Of a stretch of DNA of 64,000 nt, positions 54,101 through 64,000 are shown piece by piece. The DNA is from Orthonyx spaldingii (taxonomy: Eukaryota; Chordata; Aves; Passeriformes; Orthonychidae). The position numbers and the translations under genes are program-made. The DNA is taken from contig VZTJ01000306.1 in NCBI GenBank assembly GCA_013397795.1, positions 248,001-312,000 on the forward strand, read 5' to 3'. The notes under the pieces are model-generated. The model was not told where the DNA came from and searched no databases. It saw only the letters and a program-made list of their open reading frames with translations. Position 1 is the stretch's first letter. Each line of letters starts with the position of its first letter.

Positions 54101-57100
54101 CAATACGCTCCATTTCTGACGGAAAAAGTGACTGCAAGGCAACTCCTTTGCTGCTGCTCCTTCTAATGAAGCAGGAATCAAGGTCAAAGCCAGGTGTCTG
54201 CAGCAAGCAGTGTTGCTTCTGTGCCTGACCTTCTTGATTGTGTTCAGTGGCCCCGCCACAGAAGGAGCTTTTTGGTGCAGCTGCTCTGTGCAGCTCTCAC
54301 TGACAGAGGGACAGACTGAGAGTGGTACCTGTTGCTCTTTGTCTTCTCACCTTTACCATCCGCCTCTTGGACTGAATCAGAGCAATTTATTCCCTCCTCC
54401 ACATCCAACATCATCCCTTCTCTCGCGTTTTCTCTCACTAAAGCAAGAAACACTTCCAGTAAGACTTTTTGCAGCCCCTCTCTTGCCTCCCAGCTAACTG
54501 CTGGTGCTTCAGAGGTTCTCGCTGACAGACAAGGGGAGTGCAGGGTTAGCATAGCAGGGGCTGCAGAACAGCTCCATAAATGATAAAGCTTTCCCTCTAA
54601 ATGGGAGAGGACCCCACTTCCAGTGCCTCTGCCTCATGCTGCTCCCCAGCCTTGCACTGGCATTTTCTCCTTGTTCCATGCAGCGTGATCCTGAGACGCC
54701 CCACTCCCGGCAGCAGGACCGCGTACTTGTGGGACACCTTTGCACGCCTGCACTCAAAACAAGTTTCAAAAAACTACCTCTGTCTTATCAGCCTCTGCTT
54801 AGAGGGAAAAGAAGCAGCCTCCTGCCCCAGCTTCCCGAAGGCACGATGACCCCGGCAGAGCTGCAGCCAGCTCTGGTGCAGCACCAGCCCTGCAGGGCCA
54901 GTGTGCAGTGGGGGCTGTGTGGGTGCCTCTCTTTGCAGGGTGCAGCCTGGCCCTTGCCTCTGTGTGCTCCTGCCAGAGCAGGGCTGAAGGGAGTTCACTT
55001 TGCTCTCTCTCCTCTCTGCTTTTTACAGACTTTCTGGTGCCTGGCTGAACAGAGAGGGAGAATGAGCCACTGCTGACAACAGGGTCTGCTGAGGTGCCTG
55101 GGTTATGCAGGGGTGGAAGGGGAAGGATGTTTCTACTGCACACACAGTCGGGTCTGGCATCACTTGGCCTCAACGTGGAGTTGTTGAGTTAGTGAAATTT
55201 CCTTCAGACACTACAGAGGGAAGGTAGAAACAGTTAACAGGCTTCTCTTCTCATCAGTCTTTCTCCACGATTTGTGGCAAGGAGTTAACTCTTTCCATTT
55301 CAGCAAAACACTGCACAAGTGCTGTATTTGAGGACAGGGTTTCTCTTAAATTCTTGGCACCATACAGAGCTAATTAGGATCTCACGTAGTTCAGGACTCT
55401 TTTTCTAACAACCAACAAAGTCTGCTATCTTTACAAATTTCTAATGTTAAAAAACTGAAGAGCAGCTTCAAATTAAAACATGAAAAGCTCTTCTTAACAC
55501 TGCTCTTGCCCTGTACCCCATCCTCAGTGAAGCTCGGCTGTGTGAGTCTTCCCCATGGCACATCCAGCTTGTTCTCATCTCTGTGCAGTCTCATGAATTT
55601 CTCATGCACTCGCACACCGTGCATTTACTCAGCACACTGTGCACGTGCAGTTGAGTGCAGGTGTCAGTGCCAATGCTGCCCTCAGACAAGGTGCTCTGGA
55701 CGCATCCACAGCTGATGTGAGCCCACTGAACTCAGCAGTGCTGCACCACCAAAGGCTTTGGCTAGTTCTGTTAAGCACTGGCACTGGTGCCACTTCTCTA
55801 ATCAATTATGTCTGACCCCTCGAGAAATGCAGGAGACCACTGCTAATTTGGACCGTGTCCAGTTTTAACCATGTTCTTAGAATGACAGCGTTAGGTCTGT
55901 AATTACAATGCAGTCTCCTTAGGGAGCTGGTCCAAGTATGTGCAGAACGTTCATTAAATGGTTTTTCTTGTCTGTGCACGCAAGGCTTTCCCCCATTTCA
56001 GAGACATACAAAGGCAAGCTTAGCCACAGACTGCTCCATGACAACTTCTTCACCTGATCATCCTCAGAGGGTCTTGCTCAGTTCCCAGGGGACTGATGTT
56101 GAAATCAGAGCCTGTCATTACTATGGACATGTAAGCAGTCCCTAAGGAATTAATGTAGAGGAAACTACCTCCTATCCCTGCTGGCTGAGTCTCTTCAGGT
56201 CAGGGCTGAGACTCATCAATGTTTTGGAGCACAGACACTTGCCGTGCTCTGCATCCTCTGTGGGTAAATACAGGACTTAACTTTCCAGTTCTCTGAACTA
56301 TTAGCCAATTTTCAAATTTTAATTATAAGCTGGAAGGGGAAAAAAAAAATCCAAACCAAAACAACACAAAGCACATCAATTCATACGGAGAGTGGTGATT
56401 GCATGCACACTGCTCAGAGGCAGGCTTCTCTTCATGATGAAAAATTTTTCTATGAAATAATTGCTTGAAGAAGGAATTAAGGTGAACGAACATTTAGAAA
56501 CTGTAGGCTATTACCTATCATTGCAGCCTGCCGTTCCACATGGCACTTAAAATGTGTAGCTCTACACAACACAACCAACCTCTCTTGTATCGCACCCTTA
56601 AAATACCAATTCACCTTGGTGCCTCAGGAGGCTCTTAACTTTTCCCCGACTCCTTCCACCTGTCCTTGGGATCACTCTAAGCCACTCTCAGGCTGGAGGT
56701 GTTAATCCAGTGAGCAAGCCATGCTGTTTGCCCACCCAAGCCGTGCTGGGACAGCTTTGCCCACTGTAACTACAGCAGCTCCCCTCGGTCCTGCGTGCCA
56801 CAGCATCTCCCTGGCAGCCACAGGCAGCCCCCTCCAGGAGGGAGCACCTGCTCAGTCCTTGTCTCGGCTGAGCCAGCGCTGCCGAGGTGATGCTCGTGTG
56901 GCATCTGCACGTTTGGAGCTGGGGATACTTGTGTCCTGGCAGAGGTGCCTCACAGGTGGTCACATCCAAGCTTGGGACATCCTTTCCTTCCCTATTTGGG
57001 CTGTCCCTAGCTTTTCTTGTCCCAAGCGTCTCTATAAAGTCTTTGTCCCCTTTTTAAGTTGGAACTTTTGCTCAGGGTTACACACTGGTGTCTGTCAGCT

Positions 57101-57264
57101 GGGACTTTCTGCCGAGCCCTGTACCTGCATTCAGGGCTCTCAGTGTCAGCACTGCCGTTGCCTCTGCAGCGCACTGACCTCAACACTGGACTTTCTACCT
57201 GCAGTCCTGCTCCACCAGCCACAGGGACAGGCTCACGAGTGTGACAGCTCTCAGCTAAGCTGGC
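45171..57264 (-). other. Presumed GPR139 intron 1; no supported gene
   Basis: This stretch of about 12 kb lies between the GPR139 acceptor and the CpG island thought to hold the first exon. It shows no recognisable coding exon, RNA gene or full transposon. There is an A-run near 49051-49062 and another near 56340-56349. Two long minus-strand frames overlap at 50960-51623, but I do not recognise their products. Its status as an intron depends on exon 1 lying in or near the gap at 57819-58113, which is inference. Confidence 0.5.
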
Positions 57265-57583
57265 AGCGCGCTCCTTCGCCACTCAAGTTCCGTAGTGGTG
57301 GCGTGTCGCTTCCTAACGCCAGCTCTGCCCCTCGGAGCCGGGTGGGGATTCGCACCAGAAAAACTCGGCAGCGAGTTTGTGCTCCCTGCTGGCCCGGTGG
57401 CGACCCGGCCGTCTGGGCACCGCTCTGGTACTCACATGGCCGAACGACAGCGGCAGAAACTTCACGACAAGCTGACTTTGTATGTCAAGTTCAAAGCCAG
57501 GGTGCCCGAAGCCGGGTGGGAAGGCGAGGGCAGGCAGGGACAAACCCCGGCGAGGGAGGCAGCGCCGGGACGGCAGCGCTCCG

Positions 57584-57716
57584 GGCGGGGAGATGCTGTC
57601 CGGGAGACGCCGCTGTCGGTGAGACGCCGCTGCCCGGGGGACGCTGCTGCCGTCCCGGGGATGCTGCTGCCGTCCCGGGGATGCTGCTGCCGTCCCGGGG
57701 GATGCTGCTGCTGTCC
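57584..57716. repeat. GC-rich 20-bp tandem repeat left of the gap
   Basis: Three near-identical 20-bp units (A-C/T-GCTGCTGCCGTCCCGGGG) occupy 57641-57660, 57661-57680 and 57681-57700, followed by a partial unit to 57716. Looser related units (GAGACGCCGCTG...) precede them from about 57584. The units contain CpG and CTG steps. They lie about 100 bp from the assembly gap and create open frames in several phases, none of which I believe to be coding. Confidence 0.9.
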
Positions 57717-57818
57717 AAACCCGCGCTCATCCCGCCGAGCACGCGGAGCCAGCGCGCCCGGAGCATCCCGAGGACACCGCGGGCGCTCCCCCCGCCCCGC
57801 CCCGCCGCACACTGCGGG

Positions 57819-58113
57819 NNNNNNNNNNNNNNNNNNNNNNNNNNNNNNNNNNNNNNNNNNNNNNNNNNNNNNNNNNNNNNNNNNNNNNNNNNNNNNNNNN
57901 NNNNNNNNNNNNNNNNNNNNNNNNNNNNNNNNNNNNNNNNNNNNNNNNNNNNNNNNNNNNNNNNNNNNNNNNNNNNNNNNNNNNNNNNNNNNNNNNNNNN
58001 NNNNNNNNNNNNNNNNNNNNNNNNNNNNNNNNNNNNNNNNNNNNNNNNNNNNNNNNNNNNNNNNNNNNNNNNNNNNNNNNNNNNNNNNNNNNNNNNNNNN
58101 NNNNNNNNNNNNN
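57819..58113. other. Assembly gap (295 N)
   Basis: An unbroken run of N lies inside the CpG island. Both sides are extremely GC-rich and carry short tandem repeats, the usual reason for a sequencing gap. Long open frames crossing this region (for example the plus-strand frame 56721-58442) are artefacts of translating N as an unknown residue. The gap is long enough to hide the roughly 127 coding bases expected of GPR139 exon 1, although the N count may not be the true length. Confidence 0.99.
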
Positions 58114-58419
58114 GCCTCGGGCCGCCCCCGCCAGCCGGGCTGCCAGCGCGGAGCGCCGCCGCTCCTCGCCGGTGGGCAGCGGGCTCGGCAGGAAAAGCGG
58201 TTTTTCCTCCAAGTCGGTCAATAGGAGAAGGGCAGAGGCGAGGGCTGTCGGCGCTGTGCCCGGCTGCAGCCCTGGGTTGTGCTTCAGAGCGGCTGGGGAG
58301 GCAGGGGCTCATCGGGCGATGGGCGTTTGTATCTGCGAAATCAAAACGCCCGGGTTATCATTGCACTGTCCCTCAGCTCCCCGCAGCGCTGCGGGGCGGG
58401 GGACGGCGCGGCCAGCGGG

Positions 58420-58525
58420 GACACTGCCGTGCCCAGCAATGACACTGCCGTGCTCCGGCACAGACACTGCCGTGCCCAGCAATGACACTGCTGTGCCCCG
58501 GCGGGGACACTGCCGTGCCCCCCGC
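58420..58525. repeat. 21-22-bp tandem repeat right of the gap
   Basis: Five copies of a unit beginning GACACTGC(C/T)GTGCC start at 58420, 58441, 58463, 58484 and 58506, so spacing alternates between 21 and 22 bp. The core GACACTGC(C/T)GTG is nearly invariant, while the 3' half alternates between CCAGCAAT and CCGGC(A/G)-type sequence. The alternation suggests the higher-order unit is about 43 bp. Translation gives repeated HCRAQQ-like peptides, which are a by-product of the repeat. Confidence 0.9.
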
Positions 58526-58540
58526 GAACGGCTCCCGCAG

Positions 58541-61500
58541 GACAATCCTGAAGGGAAATCAGGATTTCTCAAACCTTCTTCACCCACTCCTTAAGGCTTG
58601 TGTACTTCAGCACATAATTTCAGGCGTAACTAACAAAGGACTTAGAGTTCGGTTTGGTACGTTAGAGTGATGGAGCCCTGTCCTTTGTGCTGCTAATTGG
58701 GCTGGTCAGGTGTGAGCACATTGATACGGCCAGGAGGTCATGGTTTAGTAATAAAATAGATGTTTGATTACAGTGCGTGCCCACTGAGCAGAAAGCAAGA
58801 TGTTTTTACACCCAAAGTGTGTAGGGCTCAGCCCCACAGACCAGCAGAGTGTGTTGGAAGAACCCTCTGGGTTTCTGAGGCTGCCAGAGCAAGCCAGGAG
58901 GGATGTAGATGTGCAATGCCTGTGAGGTTGGTCAAGGAGGTGTGAATGAGGGGATGCACACAAGATACAGTGGGTGGCTTACAGGGCTAAATAAAGATGT
59001 GATCCTTACTCTCTGAAAACATCCCACTGCTTAGGGTGCATGATGGTGGACCAGACCATCAGGTGACTAAGTAAAGGCTTCTACACCTTTGGGTTTCCAT
59101 GGCCTTGTTTGAAAAGTAGTTTAGCTTACCAGGAGCAAGTAAGGCTCTGTAAAGACTTGAGTAAGTTACTTTGCTGAGAGAGTCAGTAAGATTATTCATG
59201 TGCTTAAAAGCTTAATAGAAGAGGTCCTTTTGAACTGTACTGAAACTGCAGTCCACCTTCCCAGGTTAAACATGCTGGAAAAACCATATTTTTTCTCTGC
59301 TTATTCAATGGATGTCTTCATGAATGTAAATTAGAGTCTGCTTGTACAGCTTTTATGTGGATGTGATCTTTTAGAAAAGAATTTTTTCTAAACCATTCAT
59401 TCAAATAACCAGCAGAAGTGTAAAAAACAGTGTTTGGGGGGGTTATCGTACAGTACAAAGTCCTGTGAATTCAGCTTTGTCTGGTTTTTCCCCCAGATAT
59501 TTAACCTACAGGTTTGGCTTTTTTTCTTTTAATTTCTTCTCATTTTTCTGCAAGAGACCTGAGGAGGAAAGATATCTTTTATTGCCTCCCGAAAGAGAAG
59601 TGATTTTTCCCGGAGCCTTTTCTTGGTGGGAGTAAGTACATCAGCAGGGCTGGAAGCCTGACTCACTGTTAGGTGAAGCTCATCAGCAAAACAAAACACA
59701 AAAGAAGGGGATGGCAGTGGAGCAAGTGCTGGTTAAAGAGTGCCACATCCAGTTTGCACACCATGAGTCTCTCAGCTTTCCAGTTAACAACAGTGAAATC
59801 CCACCAGAAGCTGGAGGCTAAGGAAGAACCTCTGCCATCTATTTTCTGTTGTGCTGCTGCCACTATTAAGTCTGGCCTAGTTCTGAACATCCTGAGCAAT
59901 AGGGCTTCCCTGGAGAGGGCTGTTTCTACAACAGAAGCATATGTTTCCTCAGAGCTAGGGCTGTCTCCAGGGCACAGTTCAGGTAGCTGCTCATGTGCTG
60001 GGCTGTTGGTAGGAAGAATCTTTTCCTGTCTTCCTACCTGGAACCCTCAGTAGAGCCTCACTGGAGGCTCTGCTGCATGTGACATGTTCCTGTTGTAAGA
60101 GGAGGAAAACTGGGAAATTTGTTCACATTCACTAACAGTTCCCTCTCTCCTGCCCTGCACATGGAGAGGCCACAGAAAGTAAATCTGCTGCTCGTACTTT
60201 TGTTGGCTTGAAGTTTCTTGAGAGACTTTCCTGCCTCTCTGCACCAAAAGCTTCTAAAGCAGGATGAACTGAGTTTCCACATCTGATTTGCTTTTGCTTC
60301 ACTGAAGTAAGATTAGTGAAATACTTTGTAATGTATCAGAATTGGGGCCCAAAGTGAAGGTGAATATTGCTTTTGTTTTCTGTGTGCAAATGGTGATTGG
60401 AGGGGCTTTTGTCCTTCAAACAACTTCAAACCCGTTTTGGCCTAATGACGTTAATCTGCTTGTTCTGCTCTCTGAATTGTGCAGTAACAGAACCCCAGAC
60501 AGAAATGTCAATAAAGCCTATTCAAAACTAACCACAATGCTTTCTTCTACTTATAGACATTTATTTTTAAGCTTTCTGCTGTTTTCTAAAGGGATGACAT
60601 TTATGTGTAACATCAGGGCCACAGTGAGGAGAGCACTGCTCTGCTGCTGAATTAACAGGCAGATGCCTTTGGAGCAGGATGGCTCCTGAAGCTCATCTCA
60701 CAAACAGTCACATGCTCAGACAGTGAATGATGCTTATTCTTTGCCTAAGAGCAGTGTATTGTTTTCATGGCATGCTACATAACAATAACAGGTGGATGTA
60801 CTTCACTTTAAAATTCCAGAGGCTCTTGAACTTGGTTAGTTTTCATTTTTTTTTTTCAGAGGAGATGAGCCTTCCTAGAAACTTCTAGACAGTGATCCTG
60901 GGGGCAGAAAGATGGAGTGACAAGTTAGTCACACACACCCCCATCCACTCCGGCCGTGGAACAAAGCACTGCTGACTTCAAGAGACAAGAGCCATTTACT
61001 GAGGGACTTGGGAAGAACAAAATGTGTTGTTGCAACACACTGGTGTGAGTAACATGCCTGGAAGACAGCAAAGGTGAAGCTGAAAGGGTAATACAGGAAG
61101 AGTGTGAAGGGATTGGAAGAGGCTGTGTGAGGGTAGAGAAGTCTCTTGAAGGAGAATGTGTAATTTGGCCAAAAATGTGTGTGTTAGCAGTTCCAAGAGG
61201 CCAGGGATGTTGGCAAGAGAACTGGTTTAGGGCCTGATCAAGGCTGTCTCACTGGTGTGGTAGTGCTGCAGGAATTAAACTCAGAGCTGCTACAGAGAAA
61301 ATGATACCTACAGCAATGACAAGTCTTAGATGATACCTGATGAGATGCTTGTATGTAATTTTGCTGCAATGAAACCCTTTTCTTCAAAGCAATATTTTTA
61401 CCTGTCCGTACTGTTAGGCTGCAGGATAATTGAGTCAAATTCTACTCCTTCTGAGTTAAAGCACTGTCTTTATCAATAGCATTCTGCAGGTCTCTCCAGG

Positions 61501-63259
61501 CTTGGAAGGTGAGGGAGACCTTTCTATGTTCTCATAAAAGCTGTTAAGGAAAAAAAAGTGATTATGAAAGTTCTTTACTGGAGCCTCCTTGGTGCCTGTG
61601 CATTGGCAGGCTCCAGTTTTACAAGAGGATAGTGAAGATTTATTCATTTTTAAGGTCAGAAGCTTTTCTTGTTGCCGGGGAAGGCTGTGGGTGCATCGTG
61701 GCTTTTGCAGCTTGTGCTGCAGGTCCATAACCTGCACCCTCAGGCTCCACAGCCCTCTAGACTCCTCTTCATCCCTTTTTCCTTCAGCCTCCTATCTCCT
61801 TGGAGACCCCATGAAGAGACAACAGGTCTCAAACACTGTCTGTAATGGAGCTTTGCCTATGTGAACCATCTGAAAACAAGTTTAAAGCTTTTAAACACCA
61901 ATTATTTCCTTCTAGAATTAAATGTTTATTCCCTGAACTCCCTTTTAGGTTTCAACTGACAAATCTCATTGTAATTAATTTGAGCTCTATTGTGAGTACA
62001 TTTTCCAAGGGAACGGAAAACAGATGTGATAAATGCCTGAACATGAGATTTCACCTAACATCTGTTGTTTTAAAGAAGAGTTACAAAACAAACTGTGTTT
62101 TGTTTTTGTTTAATTGGTAGGTGATACACCTGATTTTCCATTGTACTCTTTTCAGGTTACATTGAAAACATCAGATAGAAATGTGCACTGAGATAAACTC
62201 ATTTGACTTGTCCAGTTTGCAGTGGTTATGACAAATTAGTGCTATTTTTGCAATAGTCAGCATATAGGTGGTGTTTCAGATAAAATCAATCTATTACACG
62301 CACTAGAAATCAAACTCTTTCTGGAAGACAAGAAAGGGAAAGGAATCCATCAGAAGCTTGTATGAAGTACTTGTATGATGCTTAACTGTGGAATTAATGG
62401 GCTAATTCATATGTTTAGCATAAGCATATGCTTAAATCTTTTGCTGGATTTAGACATAAATAAATTAGGATTTAAATGTAACTACTTGACAAATACTTCT
62501 GAAGATGGAGGCTAATTTATCCTCTCCCCAAGGTGAAAAGAAAGCACATGAGATTCATGTCACAGACTCTCTGCATTTCCTCTACTGTGGTTTAAAAAAG
62601 TTGGATAAGAAAGTACTTGAATGTTCAAGTTTGCTTGAGCTGGAAATTCCGAGTGGTTTAACTGTAGGAAAGGTGTGGCATTCACAGACCTCGCAGTGGA
62701 ATGCTGACAAATGGAGGTGACACTTCCTTACCCCGTTACCGAGCAGAAATCAACTCCAGCCCATGAATACCAAGAAGAAGGGTGAAAACAATTTAGATTA
62801 TCCCTTATTTTTAAATCATTGTACCAATCAGTTTTTACTAGTTATTGGAAAAAAAAAAAAAAAGGTATTATATCAACATTACAATGCATTCCTATTTGCT
62901 ATGCTAAACCTCATTTCAGGATCGAGTCACAAAGTTAAGAACTTGGTTCTGTAGTTTAGGGTTTCCTATGCAAATGCCACGTTTAGCTGGTGTGGTTAAA
63001 TCCTCCGTGCACATCTCAGGATAAGGCACATGATTCGGATTTGGAGTTTTCTTTAAGAAAATACATCATTCTCCCAACATGTGCTTGTTGGTGCCTTTGC
63101 GTTGCTGGAGCCAGCCCAGTCAGTGCTGCTGCTCCCGGGGCTGGGCTGGCTGCTGTGAGGAGCAGCCGTCCCTGGTTGGTGACAGGGCCCTACAGAGGGT
63201 GTCTTGTCTGGAGGGGGCTCTGCCAGGGCCGTGCCTGGCACGGGCATGCACAGCAGCAA
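58541..63259. other. Presumed upstream flank of GPR139; no supported gene
   Basis: This is ordinary AT-to-mid-GC DNA. AT-rich stretches near 59200-59560, 61900-62500 and 62760-62960 look like possible conserved non-coding DNA. There is a poly-A run at about 62850-62863. No frame shows a recognisable protein, and I see no RNA gene. Confidence 0.5.
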
Positions 63260-63689
63260 CCCTGCAGCCCCTGCAATCCCTGCAATCCTGCAATCCCTGC
63301 AGCCCCTGCAGCCCCTGCAATCCCTGCAATCCCTGCAACCCTGCAATCCCTGCAACCCTGCAATTCCTGCAGCCCCTGCAATCCCTGCAATTCCTGCAAT
63401 CCTGCAATCCCTGCAATCCTGCAATCCCTGCAGCCCCTGAAATTCCTGCAATCCCTGGAGCCCCTGCAATCCCTGCAATCCCTGCAGCCCCTGCAGCCCC
63501 TGGAATTCCTGGAATCCCTGCAGCCCCTGGAATTCCTGCAATCACTGCAACCCCTGCAATCATGCAATCCTTGCAATTCCTGCAATTCCTGCAATTCCCA
63601 CAATCCCTGGAGCCCCTGCAATCCCTGGAGCCCCTGCAATCCCTACACCCCCTGCAATCCCTGCAGCCCCTGCAATTCCTGCAATACCT
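63260..63689. repeat. 9-bp minisatellite (CCCTGCAAT / CCCTGCAGC), about 48 units
   Basis: The unit is 9 bp, mainly CCCTGCAAT with CCCTGCAGC, TCCTGCAAT, CCCTGGAGC and TCCTGGAAT variants. Occasional 8-bp units have lost one base. A 9-bp unit keeps every phase free of stops, so long open frames appear on both strands. On the minus strand they read as Gly-x-x strings (GIAGIAG, GLQGLQ) that mimic collagen. The 8-bp units make the three phases swap along the array, which argues against a real protein. On the minus strand GGG recurs every 9 bases with 6-base spacers. Confidence 0.95.
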
Positions 63690-64000
63690 TCGCTCCCGTG
63701 GTGCTCAGCACACCCGGCAGCACCCGCCGGCTGAGCACAGCCAGTGCCTGGTGGAAATGAAGGAGGCCCTGCAGCATCACCTTCGTTGTCTGTGGGAAGG
63801 AACAGGAGGCATAATGGAATGAGTGTCCGTGGAACAGAGGCTGGTGCAGACTCTGGTTTTGTGGCCAATTAAAGAGATTTCAAGGCCCCTTGTTAACTTC
63901 TGCCCATCCACCGAACGAGCAGCCAGCCTGAGCAGAATAAGATTACTTTCTCATTTTACTTAAGGCTTTCACATGCTATCCCCCCTATTAATTAAGTAGA
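63690..64000. other. Right-edge flank; no gene seen
   Basis: This is unique sequence after the minisatellite. The last 170 bases are AT-rich with TTAATTAA-type motifs and resemble non-coding conserved sequence, but nothing can be assigned. The window ends here. Confidence 0.4.

Larger units (their letters stand above)
57265..58540 (-). promoter_or_regulatory. CpG island, probable GPR139 promoter and first-exon region
   Basis: CpG dinucleotides become dense from about 57265 and fall off after about 58540, in sharp contrast to both flanks. A run of overlapping GC boxes (minus-strand GGGGCGGGG type) lies at about 57789-57808, directly beside the assembly gap. The island sits about 13 kb upstream of GPR139 exon 2 in that gene's direction. 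This is a plausible distance, because the mammalian gene has one long intron between two coding exons. The strand assignment is inferred from GPR139 only. A promoter for an unknown plus-strand transcript, or a bidirectional promoter, is also possible. Confidence 0.55.

Noticed and set aside
56721..58442. 573-residue plus-strand open frame and its relatives across the gap (57295-58224 plus; 57491-58312 and 57727-58221 minus)
   Set aside because: They stay open only because N bases translate as unknown residues and because the flanks are GC-rich repeats. No protein is recognisable.
63053..63541. Collagen-like protein on the minus strand
   Set aside because: The Gly-x-x pattern comes directly from the 9-bp minisatellite, and the phase changes within the array.

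Overview
The window is vertebrate nuclear DNA, most likely from a bird. The evidence is a short tail of a CR1-type LINE near 37.7 kb, very few other recognisable transposons, compact non-coding DNA mixing AT-rich blocks with CpG islands, and one protein-coding exon almost identical to a mammalian brain receptor. No operons, CRISPR arrays, rRNA or tRNA genes were seen. One assembly gap of 295 N bases lies at 57819-58113.

The only protein-coding feature I can support is the large second coding exon of GPR139 on the minus strand (44206-45140). GPR139 is an orphan-type class A receptor for aromatic amino acids. The exon encodes residues 43 (split codon) to 353 of an inferred 353-residue protein and starts at a clean splice acceptor. 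The first coding exon (about 127 coding bases, from memory of the mammalian gene) is not readable anywhere in the window. Its most likely location is inside or beside the assembly gap, which sits in a strong CpG island (about 57265-58540). That would give an intron of about 13 kb.

Layout in + coordinates: 1-16.4 kb is intergenic DNA with no supported gene. 16.48-16.96 kb is an orphan CpG-island-like block next to an AT-rich block with homeodomain-type TAATTA sites. 17.6-44.2 kb is a long gene-poor stretch downstream of GPR139, with several AT-rich patches that resemble conserved non-coding elements, the CR1 tail, a CTC microsatellite and an AT-rich block at 40.7-42.2 kb that might be distal 3' UTR. 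44.2-45.1 kb is the GPR139 exon. 45.1-57.3 kb is its presumed intron. 57.3-58.5 kb is the CpG island, with a GC-rich tandem repeat on each side of the gap. 58.5-63.2 kb is presumed upstream flank. 63.26-63.69 kb is a 9-bp minisatellite whose minus strand has regular G-runs. In mammals GPRC5B lies downstream of GPR139, but no GPRC5B exon was found here.

Most open reading frames in the window are chance frames in GC-rich or repetitive DNA. I found no convincing novel gene system. The points most worth checking are the missing first exon, a possible glycosylation site in extracellular loop 3 of GPR139, the orphan CpG island and the G-run minisatellite.
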